From contig NZ_VSFF01000003.1 of the NCBI RefSeq assembly GCF_008085905.1, forward strand, positions 580,429-644,428: a stretch of DNA of 64,000 nt. The letters are read 5' to 3'. Within the stretch, counting starts at the first letter, position 1, and each line of letters opens with the position of its first letter. This document shows positions 30,897 to 38,565 of this stretch, in pieces. This stretch comes from Actinomadura syzygii (GTDB lineage: Bacteria; Actinomycetota; Actinomycetes; Streptosporangiales; Streptosporangiaceae). The notes beneath the pieces are model-generated. The model had not been told where the DNA came from, did no database searches, and worked only from the letters and a program-made list of their open reading frames with translations. A program made the translations under genes and the position numbers.

Positions 30897-31562
30897 ATGA
30901 CCTACACCGGGAACGTCGAAGTCGGCGGCAGGCCCGACGTCCGGGAGCTGCCCGGCCTGCGGGTCACGAAGGTGGCGGTCGGGCCGTACGACAACAACGC
31001 CTACATCCTGCGCTGCACCGCGACCGGGGAGCAGCTGCTGATCGACGCGGCGAACGAGGCGTCCCGGCTGCTGGAGCTGATCGGCGACGGCCCGCTGGCG
31101 CGCATCGTCACCACGCACCGCCACCAGGACCACTGGCAGGCGCTGAGCGAGGTGGCGCGGGCGACCGGCGCGCCCGTCGTCGCCCACCCCCGGGACGCCG
31201 AGCCGCTGCCCGAGCCCGTCGCCGAACTCGTCGAGGACGGCGCGAAGGTCCGCGTCGGGCGGGCCACGCTCGACGTCATCCACCTGCGCGGGCACACGCC
31301 CGGCTCGATCGCGCTGCTGTACGACGCGGGCGGCGAGCTGGCCGACCGCCCGCACCTGTTCACCGGCGACAGCCTGTTCCCCGGCGGCGTCGGCAACACC
31401 TGGGGCGACCCGACGCGCTTCCGGCGGCTTCTGGCCGACGTCGAGGAGCGCGTGTTCGACCGGCTCCCGGACGGCACCTGGTTCTACCCCGGCCACGGCA
31501 AGGACTCGACGCTCGGCCGCGAGCGCCCCTCGATCCCCCAGTGGCGCGACCGGGGCTGGTGA
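30897..31562 (+). CDS. Metallo-beta-lactamase-fold hydrolase (glyoxalase II-like)
   Basis: A 221-residue MBL hydrolase with the full metal set: IVTTHRHQDHWQAL (HxHxDH), LRGHTPGSIALLYD, LFTGDSLFPGGVGNTWG and FYPGHGKDSTLG. Proteins of this length act as thioester or lactone hydrolases, often on mycothiol or glutathione adducts; the substrate is not shown by sequence. GGGGAGGA precedes the ATG. It diverges from the PycTM-like operon. Confidence 0.9.
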   Translation: MTYTGNVEVGGRPDVRELPGLRVTKVAVGPYDNNAYILRCTATGEQLLIDAANEASRLLELIGDGPLARIVTTHRHQDHWQALSEVARATGAPVVAHPRDAEPLPEPVAELVEDGAKVRVGRATLDVIHLRGHTPGSIALLYDAGGELADRPHLFTGDSLFPGGVGNTWGDPTRFRRLLADVEERVFDRLPDGTWFYPGHGKDSTLGRERPSIPQWRDRGW

Positions 31563-31739
31563 CACCGAAGGTCACCGCCCGGACCACCGGAACAATCCCA
31601 CCCGGGCCACCGGAACAAGCGGACCGGGGCGTTCGTTGGCCAAAGCACTCGACACGGGGGCCGACACCGGGAGACGACCATCCGCGAACGCCACGAGCCC
31701 GCTCCGGGCCCCGCGCTGCGCTACCCCGCGGGCTCACTG

Positions 31740-32282
31740 GTGCTCATCGCCGGGCTTCCGGGGGCCGGCAAGAGCACGCTGCTCGACCGCCTGTACGGGA
31801 TGCGCGGCGACGAGACGTCGCCGGTGCCCGACGGCGACGTCCGGGTGATCGACTCGCGCCAGTCGCGGAACTGGTGGGCGCGGTTCCTGCGTCCGCTGCC
31901 GGTCCGGCTGCGGACCCCGCTCGTCCACGCGACGCACGTCTGGCGCATCGGCCGCGCGATCCTCGCGGGGCACGGCGTCGTCGCGCACACGCGCGGCACC
32001 TGGCCGCACGTCCTGTACTTCTTCGCGTGGCTGGCGCGGCGGCGCGGCAACCGGCTGCACCTCATCCTCATCGACGTCGACCCGGAGACGGCGCGCGCGG
32101 GGCAGGTCGCACGGGGGCGGGCGGTCACGTCCGCCGCGTTCGCCCGGCACTGCCGCCGCTGGGGCCCGATCGTCGACCGGGCCCGGGACGGCGACCCGCC
32201 CCCGCCCGCGGCGGGCGTCACCGTCCTCGACCGCGACGCCGCCGACAGGCTCCGGGCCATCCACTTCACCGCAGGGTGCTGA
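31740..32282 (+). CDS. P-loop ATPase / nucleoside-kinase-like protein, start uncertain
   Basis: At least 180 residues. Walker A LIAGLPGAGKSTLLDRLYG sits at the extreme N-terminus, followed by VIDSRQSRNWW, THVWRIGRAILAGHGVVAHTRGTWP and LILIDVDPETARAGQVARGR, the lid pattern of small kinases and zeta-toxin-like ATPases that occur singly in actinobacteria. GTG 31740 has no ribosome-binding site. The frame is open further upstream and reads IRERHEPAPGPALRYPAGSL without ATG, GTG or TTG; an ATC at 31680 is preceded by GGGAGA. The true start is therefore unclear. It overlaps the convergent lipase gene by 17 bp. Confidence 0.7.
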   Translation: MLIAGLPGAGKSTLLDRLYGMRGDETSPVPDGDVRVIDSRQSRNWWARFLRPLPVRLRTPLVHATHVWRIGRAILAGHGVVAHTRGTWPHVLYFFAWLARRRGNRLHLILIDVDPETARAGQVARGRAVTSAAFARHCRRWGPIVDRARDGDPPPPAAGVTVLDRDAADRLRAIHFTAGC

Positions 32283-33510
32283 ACCACCGGACGATCCGCG
32301 CGGTGCCCGCGACGTTCGACCCGAGGTGGCGCGACCCCTCGTGGAGGGCGTCGCCCACGTCGATGACCGGGGCGCGGACGCCGCGCTCGGCGAACCAGGC
32401 GGCGCACTGGTCGGTGTTCGCGGTCACCGCCTGCTCGTCCTCGCTGATCTTGTAGAGGCGGACGGGGACGCGCGGCGTCCAGGCCGTGCAGACCTCCGCG
32501 TCCTCGCGCAGCGCCGCCGCGAACGTGCCGGACGGGTGGCGCAGCGCGTCCATGCCGTCCTCGGTGAGGAGTTCGCCGAGGGTGCGCGGCAGGTTCTCCA
32601 CCGCGACCGATCCGGGCGTGGTGGAGTCGAAGAGCTTCTCGACGCGGCTCGCGTAGGGCTCGCGGAACACGTCCGAGGGCGTCCGGTACATGCCGCCGTG
32701 GACGCGGTTCCACGAGACGAACATGTAGGTCACATAGACGACGGCGTACTCCTCGGGCATGTCGCCGTCCAGGACGGCGCGCCGCTCGGCGCCGCCGAAG
32801 TCGTAGGCGCCGCTGACCGGGGCGACCGCGCGGAGCCGGAAGCGCGGGTCGGCGCCGCCCTGGAGCGCGCGGGCCAGCCCGAGGGCGGACGACGCGCCCT
32901 GCGAGAAGCCGGTGACCAGGACGTCGCCGTCCAGCGCGCGTCCCTGGCGCGGCGCGTACTGGCGGGCAGCGCGGAGCATGTCGAGCGCGGCGGACGTCTC
33001 CGACGGCACGTTCTTCCACGGGTGCGCGCCGGGCCCCTCGCCGAGGCCGAGGTAGTCGGGCGCGACGGCCGCGAACCCGGCGGCGGCGTAGGTGACGGCG
33101 GGGCCGGGGCCCCAGACGTCGTCGGACGTCGAGGGGGCGTCGCCCTTGTAGATCTCCGTCCCGTGCGTGTAGGAGACCGTGCGCAGGCGGCGTTCGCCGC
33201 TCCGGGGCAGGACGAGCAGGCCGCTGGCGGTGGTGGCGCGGCCGCGGGTGTCGATCGTCCGGTAGACGAGGCGGTAGGTGTCCACGCCGTACCGGACGGA
33301 CGCGGCGTCGAACTTCTCGGACGCCAGCCATGTGCGGACCTCGTCCGCGGTCATCGTCTTCAGGTGCGTCGCGGAGACGAGGTGTCCGCGCTCGACGTGG
33401 TGGCCGACGGCGGCGGGCCGGGTCAGGGCGTTCGCGGGTGCGGCCCCGGCGGCCAGGACCGCGGCGGCGGCCACCAGCCCCGCGGTCAGGCGGGTTGCGG
33501 TGCGTGTCAT
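32266..33510 (-). CDS. Secreted lipase/esterase, alpha/beta-hydrolase fold
   Basis: A 414-residue exported protein with an Ala-rich signal peptide (LTAGLVAAAAVLAAGAAPANA). It resembles secretory lipases: an oxyanion-region YTHGTEIYKG, AAVAPDYLGLGEGPGAHPW, the nucleophile elbow VTGFSQGASSALGLARAL, and late catalytic residues in SEDEQAVTANTDQCAAWF and DALHEGSRH. Cys residues in VCTAWTP and TDQCAAWF could form a disulfide. Likely hydrolyses esters or triglycerides outside the cell. It is a single gene converging on the P-loop gene. Confidence 0.88.
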   Translation of the reverse strand: MTRTATRLTAGLVAAAAVLAAGAAPANALTRPAAVGHHVERGHLVSATHLKTMTADEVRTWLASEKFDAASVRYGVDTYRLVYRTIDTRGRATTASGLLVLPRSGERRLRTVSYTHGTEIYKGDAPSTSDDVWGPGPAVTYAAAGFAAVAPDYLGLGEGPGAHPWKNVPSETSAALDMLRAARQYAPRQGRALDGDVLVTGFSQGASSALGLARALQGGADPRFRLRAVAPVSGAYDFGGAERRAVLDGDMPEEYAVVYVTYMFVSWNRVHGGMYRTPSDVFREPYASRVEKLFDSTTPGSVAVENLPRTLGELLTEDGMDALRHPSGTFAAALREDAEVCTAWTPRVPVRLYKISEDEQAVTANTDQCAAWFAERGVRAPVIDVGDALHEGSRHLGSNVAGTARIVRWFSTLR

Positions 33511-33651
33511 GGGCTCCAGCGTTCCGCCGGACGCGCCGGACGCGCATCGCGCCGGACGGTGATCTCCGCACCGCTACCTGGGGATGGGATGCGCGGCCGG
33601 GGCCTAGTTCCTCTGTAGGGTCGTGGCAGGTCGAGCGGAGAGGCGGGGAGC

Positions 33652-34737
33652 ATGGCGCAGCGGGTACGCGGGGTGGTCGCACCGGGCAAGGGGCAGCCGG
33701 TGCGGATCGAGACGGTCGTCGTCCCGGACCCGGGGCCGGGCGAGGCGGTCGTCCGGGTCCAGGCGTGCGGGGTCTGCCACACCGACCTCCACTACCGCGA
33801 GGGCGGCATCAACGACGAGTTCCCGTTCCTGCTCGGGCACGAGGCCGCCGGGACGGTCGAGTCCGTGGGCGACGGCGTGACCGAGGTGGAGCCCGGCGAC
33901 TTCGTCGTCCTGAACTGGCGGGCGGTGTGCGGACAATGTCGCGCCTGCCTGCGCGGACGCCCCTGGTACTGCTTCAACACCCACAACGCCACGCAGAAGA
34001 TGACCCTGGAGGACGGCACCGAACTCTCGCCCGCGCTCGGCATCGGCGCGTTCGCCGACAAGACGCTCGTCGCCGCCGGGCAGTGCACGAAGGTCGACCC
34101 GGCGGCGAAGGCGGAGGTCGCGGGGCTGCTCGGCTGCGGCGTGATGGCCGGGCTCGGCGCGGCGCTCAACACCGGCGGGGTCGGCCGGGGCGACTCGGTC
34201 GCGGTCATCGGCTGCGGCGGCGTCGGCGCGGCGGCGGTGCTCGGCGCGCGGCTCGCCGGAGCCGCGACGATCATCGCGGTCGACCTGGACGAGCGGAAGC
34301 TCACCACCGCGTCCGCGCTCGGCGCGACGCACGTCGTCGACGCCGGGGACCGGGACGTCGTCGCGACCGTCCGGGAGCTGACCGGCGGGTTCGGCGCGGA
34401 CGTCGTGATCGACGCGGTCGGCCGCCCGGAGACCTACGAGCAGGCGTTCTACGCCCGCGACCTCGCCGGGACGGTCGTGCTCGTCGGCGTCCCCACCCCG
34501 GAGATGAGGCTGGAGCTCCCGCTGCTGGACGTGTTCGGCCGCGGCGGGTCGCTGAAGTCGTCCTGGTACGGCGACTGCCTGCCGTCCCGCGACTTCCCCA
34601 TGCTCATCGACCTCTACCTGCAAGGGCGCCTCGACCTGGACGCCTTCGTGTCCGAGACGATCGGGCTGGACGACGTCGAGGCCGCGTTCGACAAGATGAA
34701 CCACGGCGACGTCCTCCGCTCGGTGGTGGTGCTCTGA
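33652..34737 (+). CDS. mscR: S-(hydroxymethyl)mycothiol dehydrogenase / mycothiol-dependent formaldehyde dehydrogenase
   Basis: A 361-residue zinc-dependent medium-chain dehydrogenase. [29 protein letters not shown] gives the catalytic zinc ligands, [16 protein letters not shown] the structural zinc, and [22 protein letters not shown] the NAD-binding fold. [12 protein letters not shown] and [19 protein letters not shown] are specific to the mycothiol formaldehyde dehydrogenase branch, which oxidises S-hydroxymethylmycothiol and can reduce S-nitrosomycothiol. It overlaps the following metallo-hydrolase gene (TGATG), the same pairing as in mycobacteria. Confidence 0.93.
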   Translation: MAQRVRGVVAPGKGQPVRIETVVVPDPGPGEAVVRVQACGVCHTDLHYREGGINDEFPFLLGHEAAGTVESVGDGVTEVEPGDFVVLNWRAVCGQCRACLRGRPWYCFNTHNATQKMTLEDGTELSPALGIGAFADKTLVAAGQCTKVDPAAKAEVAGLLGCGVMAGLGAALNTGGVGRGDSVAVIGCGGVGAAAVLGARLAGAATIIAVDLDERKLTTASALGATHVVDAGDRDVVATVRELTGGFGADVVIDAVGRPETYEQAFYARDLAGTVVLVGVPTPEMRLELPLLDVFGRGGSLKSSWYGDCLPSRDFPMLIDLYLQGRLDLDAFVSETIGLDDVEAAFDKMNHGDVLRSVVVL

Positions 34738-35369
34738 TGGCGGCGGCGCGCGTCGACCGGGTCGTCACGTCCGGGACGTTCTCCCTCGACGGCGGGACGT
34801 GGGACGTCGACAACAACGTCTGGATCGTCGGCGACGACGCCGAGGCGATCGTCATCGACGCGGCGCACGACGCGGCGGCGATCGCGGCGGCGGTCGGCGA
34901 CCGGAAGCTGCTCGCGATCGTGTCCACGCACGGGCACGACGACCACATCGACGCGGCGCCCGAACTTCGGGCCCGCACGGGCGCGCCCGTCCTGCTCCAC
35001 CCGGACGACCTGATGCTGTGGAAGCAGCGCCACCCTGACATCGACCCGGACGGCGCGCTCTCCGACGGCCAGGTGATCCCGGTGGCGGGGACGGAGCTGA
35101 CCGTCCTGCACACACCGGGTCACTCCCCCGGCGCGGTGTGCCTGCACGCGCCGGGGCTCGGCACGGTGTTCTCCGGCGACACGCTGTTCAACGGCGGGCC
35201 CGGCGCGACCGGCCGGTCGTTCTCCGACTTCCCGACGATCATCGCCTCGATCCGGGACCGGCTCCTGACGCTCCCGGCCGCCACCGAGGTCCGGACGGGC
35301 CACGGCGACGCGACCACCATCGGCGCCGAGGCCCCGCACCTGGACGAGTGGATCGCCCGCGGCCACTGA
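34737..35369 (+). CDS. Metallo-beta-lactamase-fold hydrolase partnered with MscR
   Basis: A 210-residue MBL protein with STHGHDDHIDAAP (HxHxDH), LHTPGHSPGAVCLH, VFSGDTLFNGGPGATGRSFSDFP and VRTGHGDATTIG. Start ATG 34737 shares one base with the mscR stop, so translation is coupled. The context suggests it hydrolyses the S-formylmycothiol produced by MscR, completing formaldehyde oxidation to formate; this is inferred from gene order, not from active-site residues. Confidence 0.9.
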   Translation: MAAARVDRVVTSGTFSLDGGTWDVDNNVWIVGDDAEAIVIDAAHDAAAIAAAVGDRKLLAIVSTHGHDDHIDAAPELRARTGAPVLLHPDDLMLWKQRHPDIDPDGALSDGQVIPVAGTELTVLHTPGHSPGAVCLHAPGLGTVFSGDTLFNGGPGATGRSFSDFPTIIASIRDRLLTLPAATEVRTGHGDATTIGAEAPHLDEWIARGH

Positions 35370-35411
35370 CCCTGACGGGTTAGTCTCCCTCTGGCGGAAC
35401 GGCCGTCCCGG

Positions 35412-35445
35412 CAGAGCCTGACAGAGCCCGGCAGAGCCTTACAGA
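35412..35445. repeat. 10-bp direct repeats immediately upstream of a lipoprotein gene
   Basis: CAGAGCCTGA, CAGAGCCCGG and CAGAGCCTTA follow one another at exactly 10 bp, with the start of a fourth copy (CAGA). They end about 10 nt before the ATG at 35455. A 10-bp period puts each copy on the same DNA face. Confidence 0.85.
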
Positions 35446-35454
35446 GGGGGCGCG

Positions 35455-36213
35455 ATGCGGCGCAGGGCACCGCTCGCGCTCTTACTGTGCGCGGCGTGCG
35501 CGGTCGCGGCGGGATGCGGACGTGACGCCGAGGGCGCGGGCGTCCCGCCGCCGACCGCATCCGTCGCGTCTCCCGCATCCCCCGCGTCTCCGTCCGCCGC
35601 CGCCCCGCCGTCGGAGACCCCGGATTCGCCGTTGCCCGAACAAGTGAAGCCGGTGCCGCTCGGACGTCCCGGCGGCTGGCGGATCACCACGTACTACACG
35701 GCGCTGGAAAGCCTCTACCGGGGGAAACGCAAGGCGGTGCGCGGCTGCGCCAAGTTCCACTGCTCGCACGGGAAGACCCCGCTCGGCTCGTACCCGGATG
35801 ACTTCCTGAAGGTGATCCAGACCGAGGGCAGCGGGCGCATCACCGCGGGCCCGCAGCGCGGCCGGTACCTGAACTGGTCGCACAGCGTCGGCTACTGGCT
35901 GGACGACACAACCCGCGACTCGCGGGGGCGTCCGTTGAAGGCATGGTCGTCGGCGGCGGCCGACAAGTCGGTGCTCGCACGGGACCAGGGTTTCGCGATC
36001 GTCGAGTGCGGCAAAGAGGGCGGCGGACGCCCCGTCGAGCGCGAGGTGTGCGAGAGGTTCCAGAAAGCCCGCTGGACGGTCACCGACCTGTTCCGTCCCG
36101 GCTACGGGGGCCAGAACCACGCGGACGTCTACATCGGTGAGGAGCACGGCTCCCGGTTCGCCGACTCGCCGTTCTACACGACGCTGAACGGCGCCACCCT
36201 CGGACCGTCCTAG
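35455..36213 (+). CDS. Secreted lipoprotein with a 3D/double-psi beta-barrel-like domain
   Basis: A 252-residue protein with a lipobox signal (LALLLCAACAVAAGC) and a Pro/Ser/Ala linker to about residue 65. The rest reads WRITTYYTALESLYRG, GSYPDDFLKVIQTEGSGRI, GRYLNWSHSVGYW, AADKSVLARDQGFAIVECG and VTDLFRPGYGGQNHADVYIGE. TYYT near the start and the terminal Asp-rich segment (VTDLF, HADVYIG) match the 3D domain of RlpA/MltA-type cell-wall-acting proteins. A peptidoglycan-related role is likely but not proven. Its end overlaps the convergent cyclase gene by 4 bp. Confidence 0.7.
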   Translation: MRRRAPLALLLCAACAVAAGCGRDAEGAGVPPPTASVASPASPASPSAAAPPSETPDSPLPEQVKPVPLGRPGGWRITTYYTALESLYRGKRKAVRGCAKFHCSHGKTPLGSYPDDFLKVIQTEGSGRITAGPQRGRYLNWSHSVGYWLDDTTRDSRGRPLKAWSSAAADKSVLARDQGFAIVECGKEGGGRPVEREVCERFQKARWTVTDLFRPGYGGQNHADVYIGEEHGSRFADSPFYTTLNGATLGPS

Positions 36214-37868
36214 GCCCCGTCGAACGGGACCGTTCCGCGGTCGCGCGGCGAGGCCAGCCGCGTGGGCTCGGTGCGGCCCCGGAGGGTGACCTCGCCGTCG
36301 AAGGTCCAGCGGGCGGCCTCGTCCGGGTCGGCGCGGGCGACGAGCGTCCCGGACGCCAGCACCCGCCCCTCGGTGGTCTTGGCCATGTCGGTGAGCCGGG
36401 CGGCCTCGTTCACCGGGTCGCCGATCACGGTGTACTCGAAGCGCTCCTCGGCGCCGATGTGCCCGGCGACGGCCTCGCCCGCCGAGACGCCGACCGCGGC
36501 GCGCAGCTCGGGGACGTCCGCGCGCAGCCGCCCGGCCAGCTCCCGGGCCGCGGCGAGCGCGCGGGCGGGCGCGCCGGGCAGGTCGAGGGGCGCGCCGAAG
36601 ACGGCGAGCGCGGCGTCGCCCTCGAACTTGTTGATCCAGCCGCCGTGCGCGCCGACCACCTCGACGACCACGGTGAAGAAGGCGTTCAGCAGCCGCACGA
36701 CCTCGGCGGGCGGGCGCTCGGCGGCGAGCCGGGTGGAGCCGATCAGGTCCACGAACAGCACCGCGACCTCGCGCAGCTCGCCGCCGAGGTCGATGCCGCG
36801 CTCGACGGCGACGCGGGCGACGTCCTCGCCGACCTGGCGGCCGAACAGGTCCTGGAGCCGCTCGTGCTCGCGCAGCCCGGCGGCCATGTGGTTGAACCCG
36901 GCCTGGAGCAGCCCGACCTCGCTGCCGTCGTAGACGGGGACCTCGACGTCCAGGTCGCCGCGCCGCACCCGGGCCAGCCCGACCCGCACCGACTCGACCG
37001 GGTCGGCGATCGCGCGGGCCGCGCCGTAGGTGACGCCGAACCCGACGACCAGGGCGATGCCGCCGAGCGCGAGGACGGCGAACGCGAAGTCCCGGACGGT
37101 GATCCGCGCGATCAGGAAAGACCCGACCGCGAGGGTGATCAGCCCGAGGATCGGGACGCCCGTGCCAAGAGCCCAGGCCAGCACCGACCGGGCGACGACG
37201 CCCGGCAGCCCGATCCGGCGCGGATCCTTGTGGGGGGCCGACCCCCCACGCCCCCCGGAAGGGCGCGGTGGCTCACTGCGCAGCGCCGTGGTGACCGCGC
37301 GCCGGAGCAGCCGCTCGGTCAGCAGGTAGACGACGGTGCAGGTGGTGAGGCCGCCGAGCAGGCTCGTCAGGCCGAGCTTGACCGCGAGGAGGCCGGAGAA
37401 CGGCGCGTTGACGGCGACCCAGCCGACCGTCCCGATGCCCCAGAGCGTCAGGTGGACGGCCATCAGCCGGAACGGCCCGTACAGCAGCAGGGACCGCTCG
37501 TGCCGGTCCGGCTCGTCGTGCCGCTCGACCAGCCGCCGGACGCGGCGGAAGAACCGCTCGCCGAGGACGAGCCCGACTGGCAGCGCGGCGGCGACGTAGG
37601 CGGTGAAGACGGCCAGGTTGAAGAGCTGGAGCCGGTCGGACACGGGGCCGACCGGGTCGGGCACGACGACGGCGAAGGCCAGCACGACGAGCGCGCCGAC
37701 GAGGTTGGCGAGGCCGGTTGCGGCGGTGACGAGGATCCGGGCGCGGCGGGCGATCCGGGCGCGCGAGTCGTCCGGGGCGCCGTCGATGAAGCGCCACAGG
37801 GGGCCGAGCACGGTCCGCCTCCGCCGCGGGGGCGGGTCGGGGGCGGGTTCCGTCTGGCCGGTCTCCAT
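36210..37868 (-). CDS. Membrane class III adenylate cyclase, 6 TM-HAMP-cyclase type
   Basis: About 552 residues. Six membrane helices occupy the first 310 residues (for example ILVTAATGLANLVGALVVLAF and FAFAVLALGGIALVVGFGV), then a HAMP linker (AIADPVESVRVGLARVRRGDL) and a class III cyclase domain: VAVLFVDLIGSTRLAAE (metal Asp), NKFEGDAALAVFGAP (second metal Asp), VGVSAGEAVAGHIGAEERFEYTVIGDPVNEAARL. The layout matches mycobacterial Rv3645-type cyclases. ATG 37868 lacks a ribosome-binding site; TAATCT 8 nt upstream suggests a leaderless message. Residues near 210-230 are encoded by a terminator-like palindrome. Confidence 0.92.
   Translation of the reverse strand: METGQTEPAPDPPPRRRRTVLGPLWRFIDGAPDDSRARIARRARILVTAATGLANLVGALVVLAFAVVVPDPVGPVSDRLQLFNLAVFTAYVAAALPVGLVLGERFFRRVRRLVERHDEPDRHERSLLLYGPFRLMAVHLTLWGIGTVGWVAVNAPFSGLLAVKLGLTSLLGGLTTCTVVYLLTERLLRRAVTTALRSEPPRPSGGRGGSAPHKDPRRIGLPGVVARSVLAWALGTGVPILGLITLAVGSFLIARITVRDFAFAVLALGGIALVVGFGVTYGAARAIADPVESVRVGLARVRRGDLDVEVPVYDGSEVGLLQAGFNHMAAGLREHERLQDLFGRQVGEDVARVAVERGIDLGGELREVAVLFVDLIGSTRLAAERPPAEVVRLLNAFFTVVVEVVGAHGGWINKFEGDAALAVFGAPLDLPGAPARALAAARELAGRLRADVPELRAAVGVSAGEAVAGHIGAEERFEYTVIGDPVNEAARLTDMAKTTEGRVLASGTLVARADPDEAARWTFDGEVTLRGRTEPTRLASPRDRGTVPFDGA
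37231..37248. repeat. Terminator-like 18-bp palindrome inside the adenylate cyclase gene
   Basis: TGGGGGG CCGA CCCCCCA, followed on the plus strand by ACGCCCCCC, lies within the cytoplasmic loop before the last TM pair. It is base-for-base the same palindrome found 6 nt past the whiA stop. Confidence 0.85.
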
Positions 37869-37923
37869 GAGCGTGCAGATTAGCCGGTCATATCGCCCGT
37901 CTCCCCGTCCGGGGGACGTCACC

Positions 37924-37939
37924 CGGGAGAGGTCTCCCG
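37924..37939. other. Short imperfect palindrome between the cyclase and HxlR genes
   Basis: CGGGAGA and TCTCCCG flank GG in the 110-nt gap upstream of the cyclase start and behind the HxlR stop. It could be an operator for the cyclase or part of an HxlR terminator; nothing decides between them. Confidence 0.3.
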
Positions 37940-37978
37940 CACTTCATGACCAGGGGGTCACCACTGTGTCGGCCGAAC

Positions 37979-38473
37979 TCAGGTGCGGATGGGGTCGAGC
38001 ATCCGGTGCGGCGTCCGGAGGACGCGGCTGACCGGGTCGGTGCGCCGCCGGGCGCCGGGGACCGCGTGGATCTCCAGCTCCTCCGGCGGGGCGGCGCGGC
38101 CGCAGGCGGCGCACGTCCCGTCCGGTCCGACGCGGGCGCCGCAGGCGACGTGCACGAACACGCGGCTCGGCTCGGCGGACAGGTGCCGCTCGGCCCACCG
38201 GGCCAGCGTGTGGACGACGGGCCACAGCTCCTTGCCCATGTCCGTGAGCACGTAGTCGTGGCCGTCCTTGACGAGGATGCCGGTGTCGACGAGCGCCTGC
38301 AGCCGCGCGGACAGCACGGCGCGCGGGATGTCCAGGTGGACGTGGAAGTCGCTGAAGCGGCGCACGCCGTAGAAGGCGTCGCGGACGATCAGCAGCGTCC
38401 AGCGCTCCCCCACGGCCTCAAGGGCGCGGGCGAGCGAGCAGTCCTGGGCGGCGTAGTCCTTGCCGAGTGCCAT
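37979..38473 (-). CDS. HxlR family transcriptional regulator
   Basis: About 164 residues. The winged HTH is CSLARALEAVGERWTLLIVRDAFYGVRRFSDF, then IPRAVLSARLQALVDTGIL and HDYVLTDMGKELWPVVHTLARWAERHL, the standard HxlR pattern with the N-terminal Cys near residue 11. The C-terminal extension adds CGARVGPDGTCAACGR, a possible zinc knuckle. ATG 38473 is chosen over the longer frame, which would run through the operator. It diverges from an MFS exporter gene and very likely controls it. Confidence 0.9.
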   Translation of the reverse strand: MALGKDYAAQDCSLARALEAVGERWTLLIVRDAFYGVRRFSDFHVHLDIPRAVLSARLQALVDTGILVKDGHDYVLTDMGKELWPVVHTLARWAERHLSAEPSRVFVHVACGARVGPDGTCAACGRAAPPEELEIHAVPGARRRTDPVSRVLRTPHRMLDPIRT

Positions 38474-38482
38474 GCGCACCAC

Positions 38483-38488
38483 ATTATC
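38483..38488 (-). promoter_or_regulatory. Candidate -10 element of the HxlR gene
   Basis: GATAAT on the minus strand, 10 nt before the ATG at 38473; the operator covers the region where its -35 box would lie. Confidence 0.5.
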
Positions 38489-38497
38489 CAATCCCAG

Positions 38498-38553
38498 GTT
38501 CAGTGAACGAACCGATCGTGCTACGGTCGGCCCATTCGGTTCGTTCACTGAAC
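38498..38553. promoter_or_regulatory. Large nested operator between the HxlR regulator and the MFS gene
   Basis: Arms 38498-38515 and 38536-38553 are perfectly complementary over 18 bp with a 20-bp spacer. Each arm itself contains an 11-bp palindrome, GTTCAGTGAAC (38498-38508) and GTTCACTGAAC (38543-38553), with centres 45 bp apart. This gives two dimer sites facing each other across the divergent promoters. Confidence 0.85.
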
Positions 38554-38565
38554 TTGGAGTTGCGC

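Noticed and set aside
36210..37868. The adenylate cyclase as the cyclase of a Pycsar operon with the PycTM-like gene
   Set aside because: It lies 6 kb away behind genes on the other strand and has the 6 TM-HAMP layout of ordinary membrane cyclases, not the compact cyclase of Pycsar operons.
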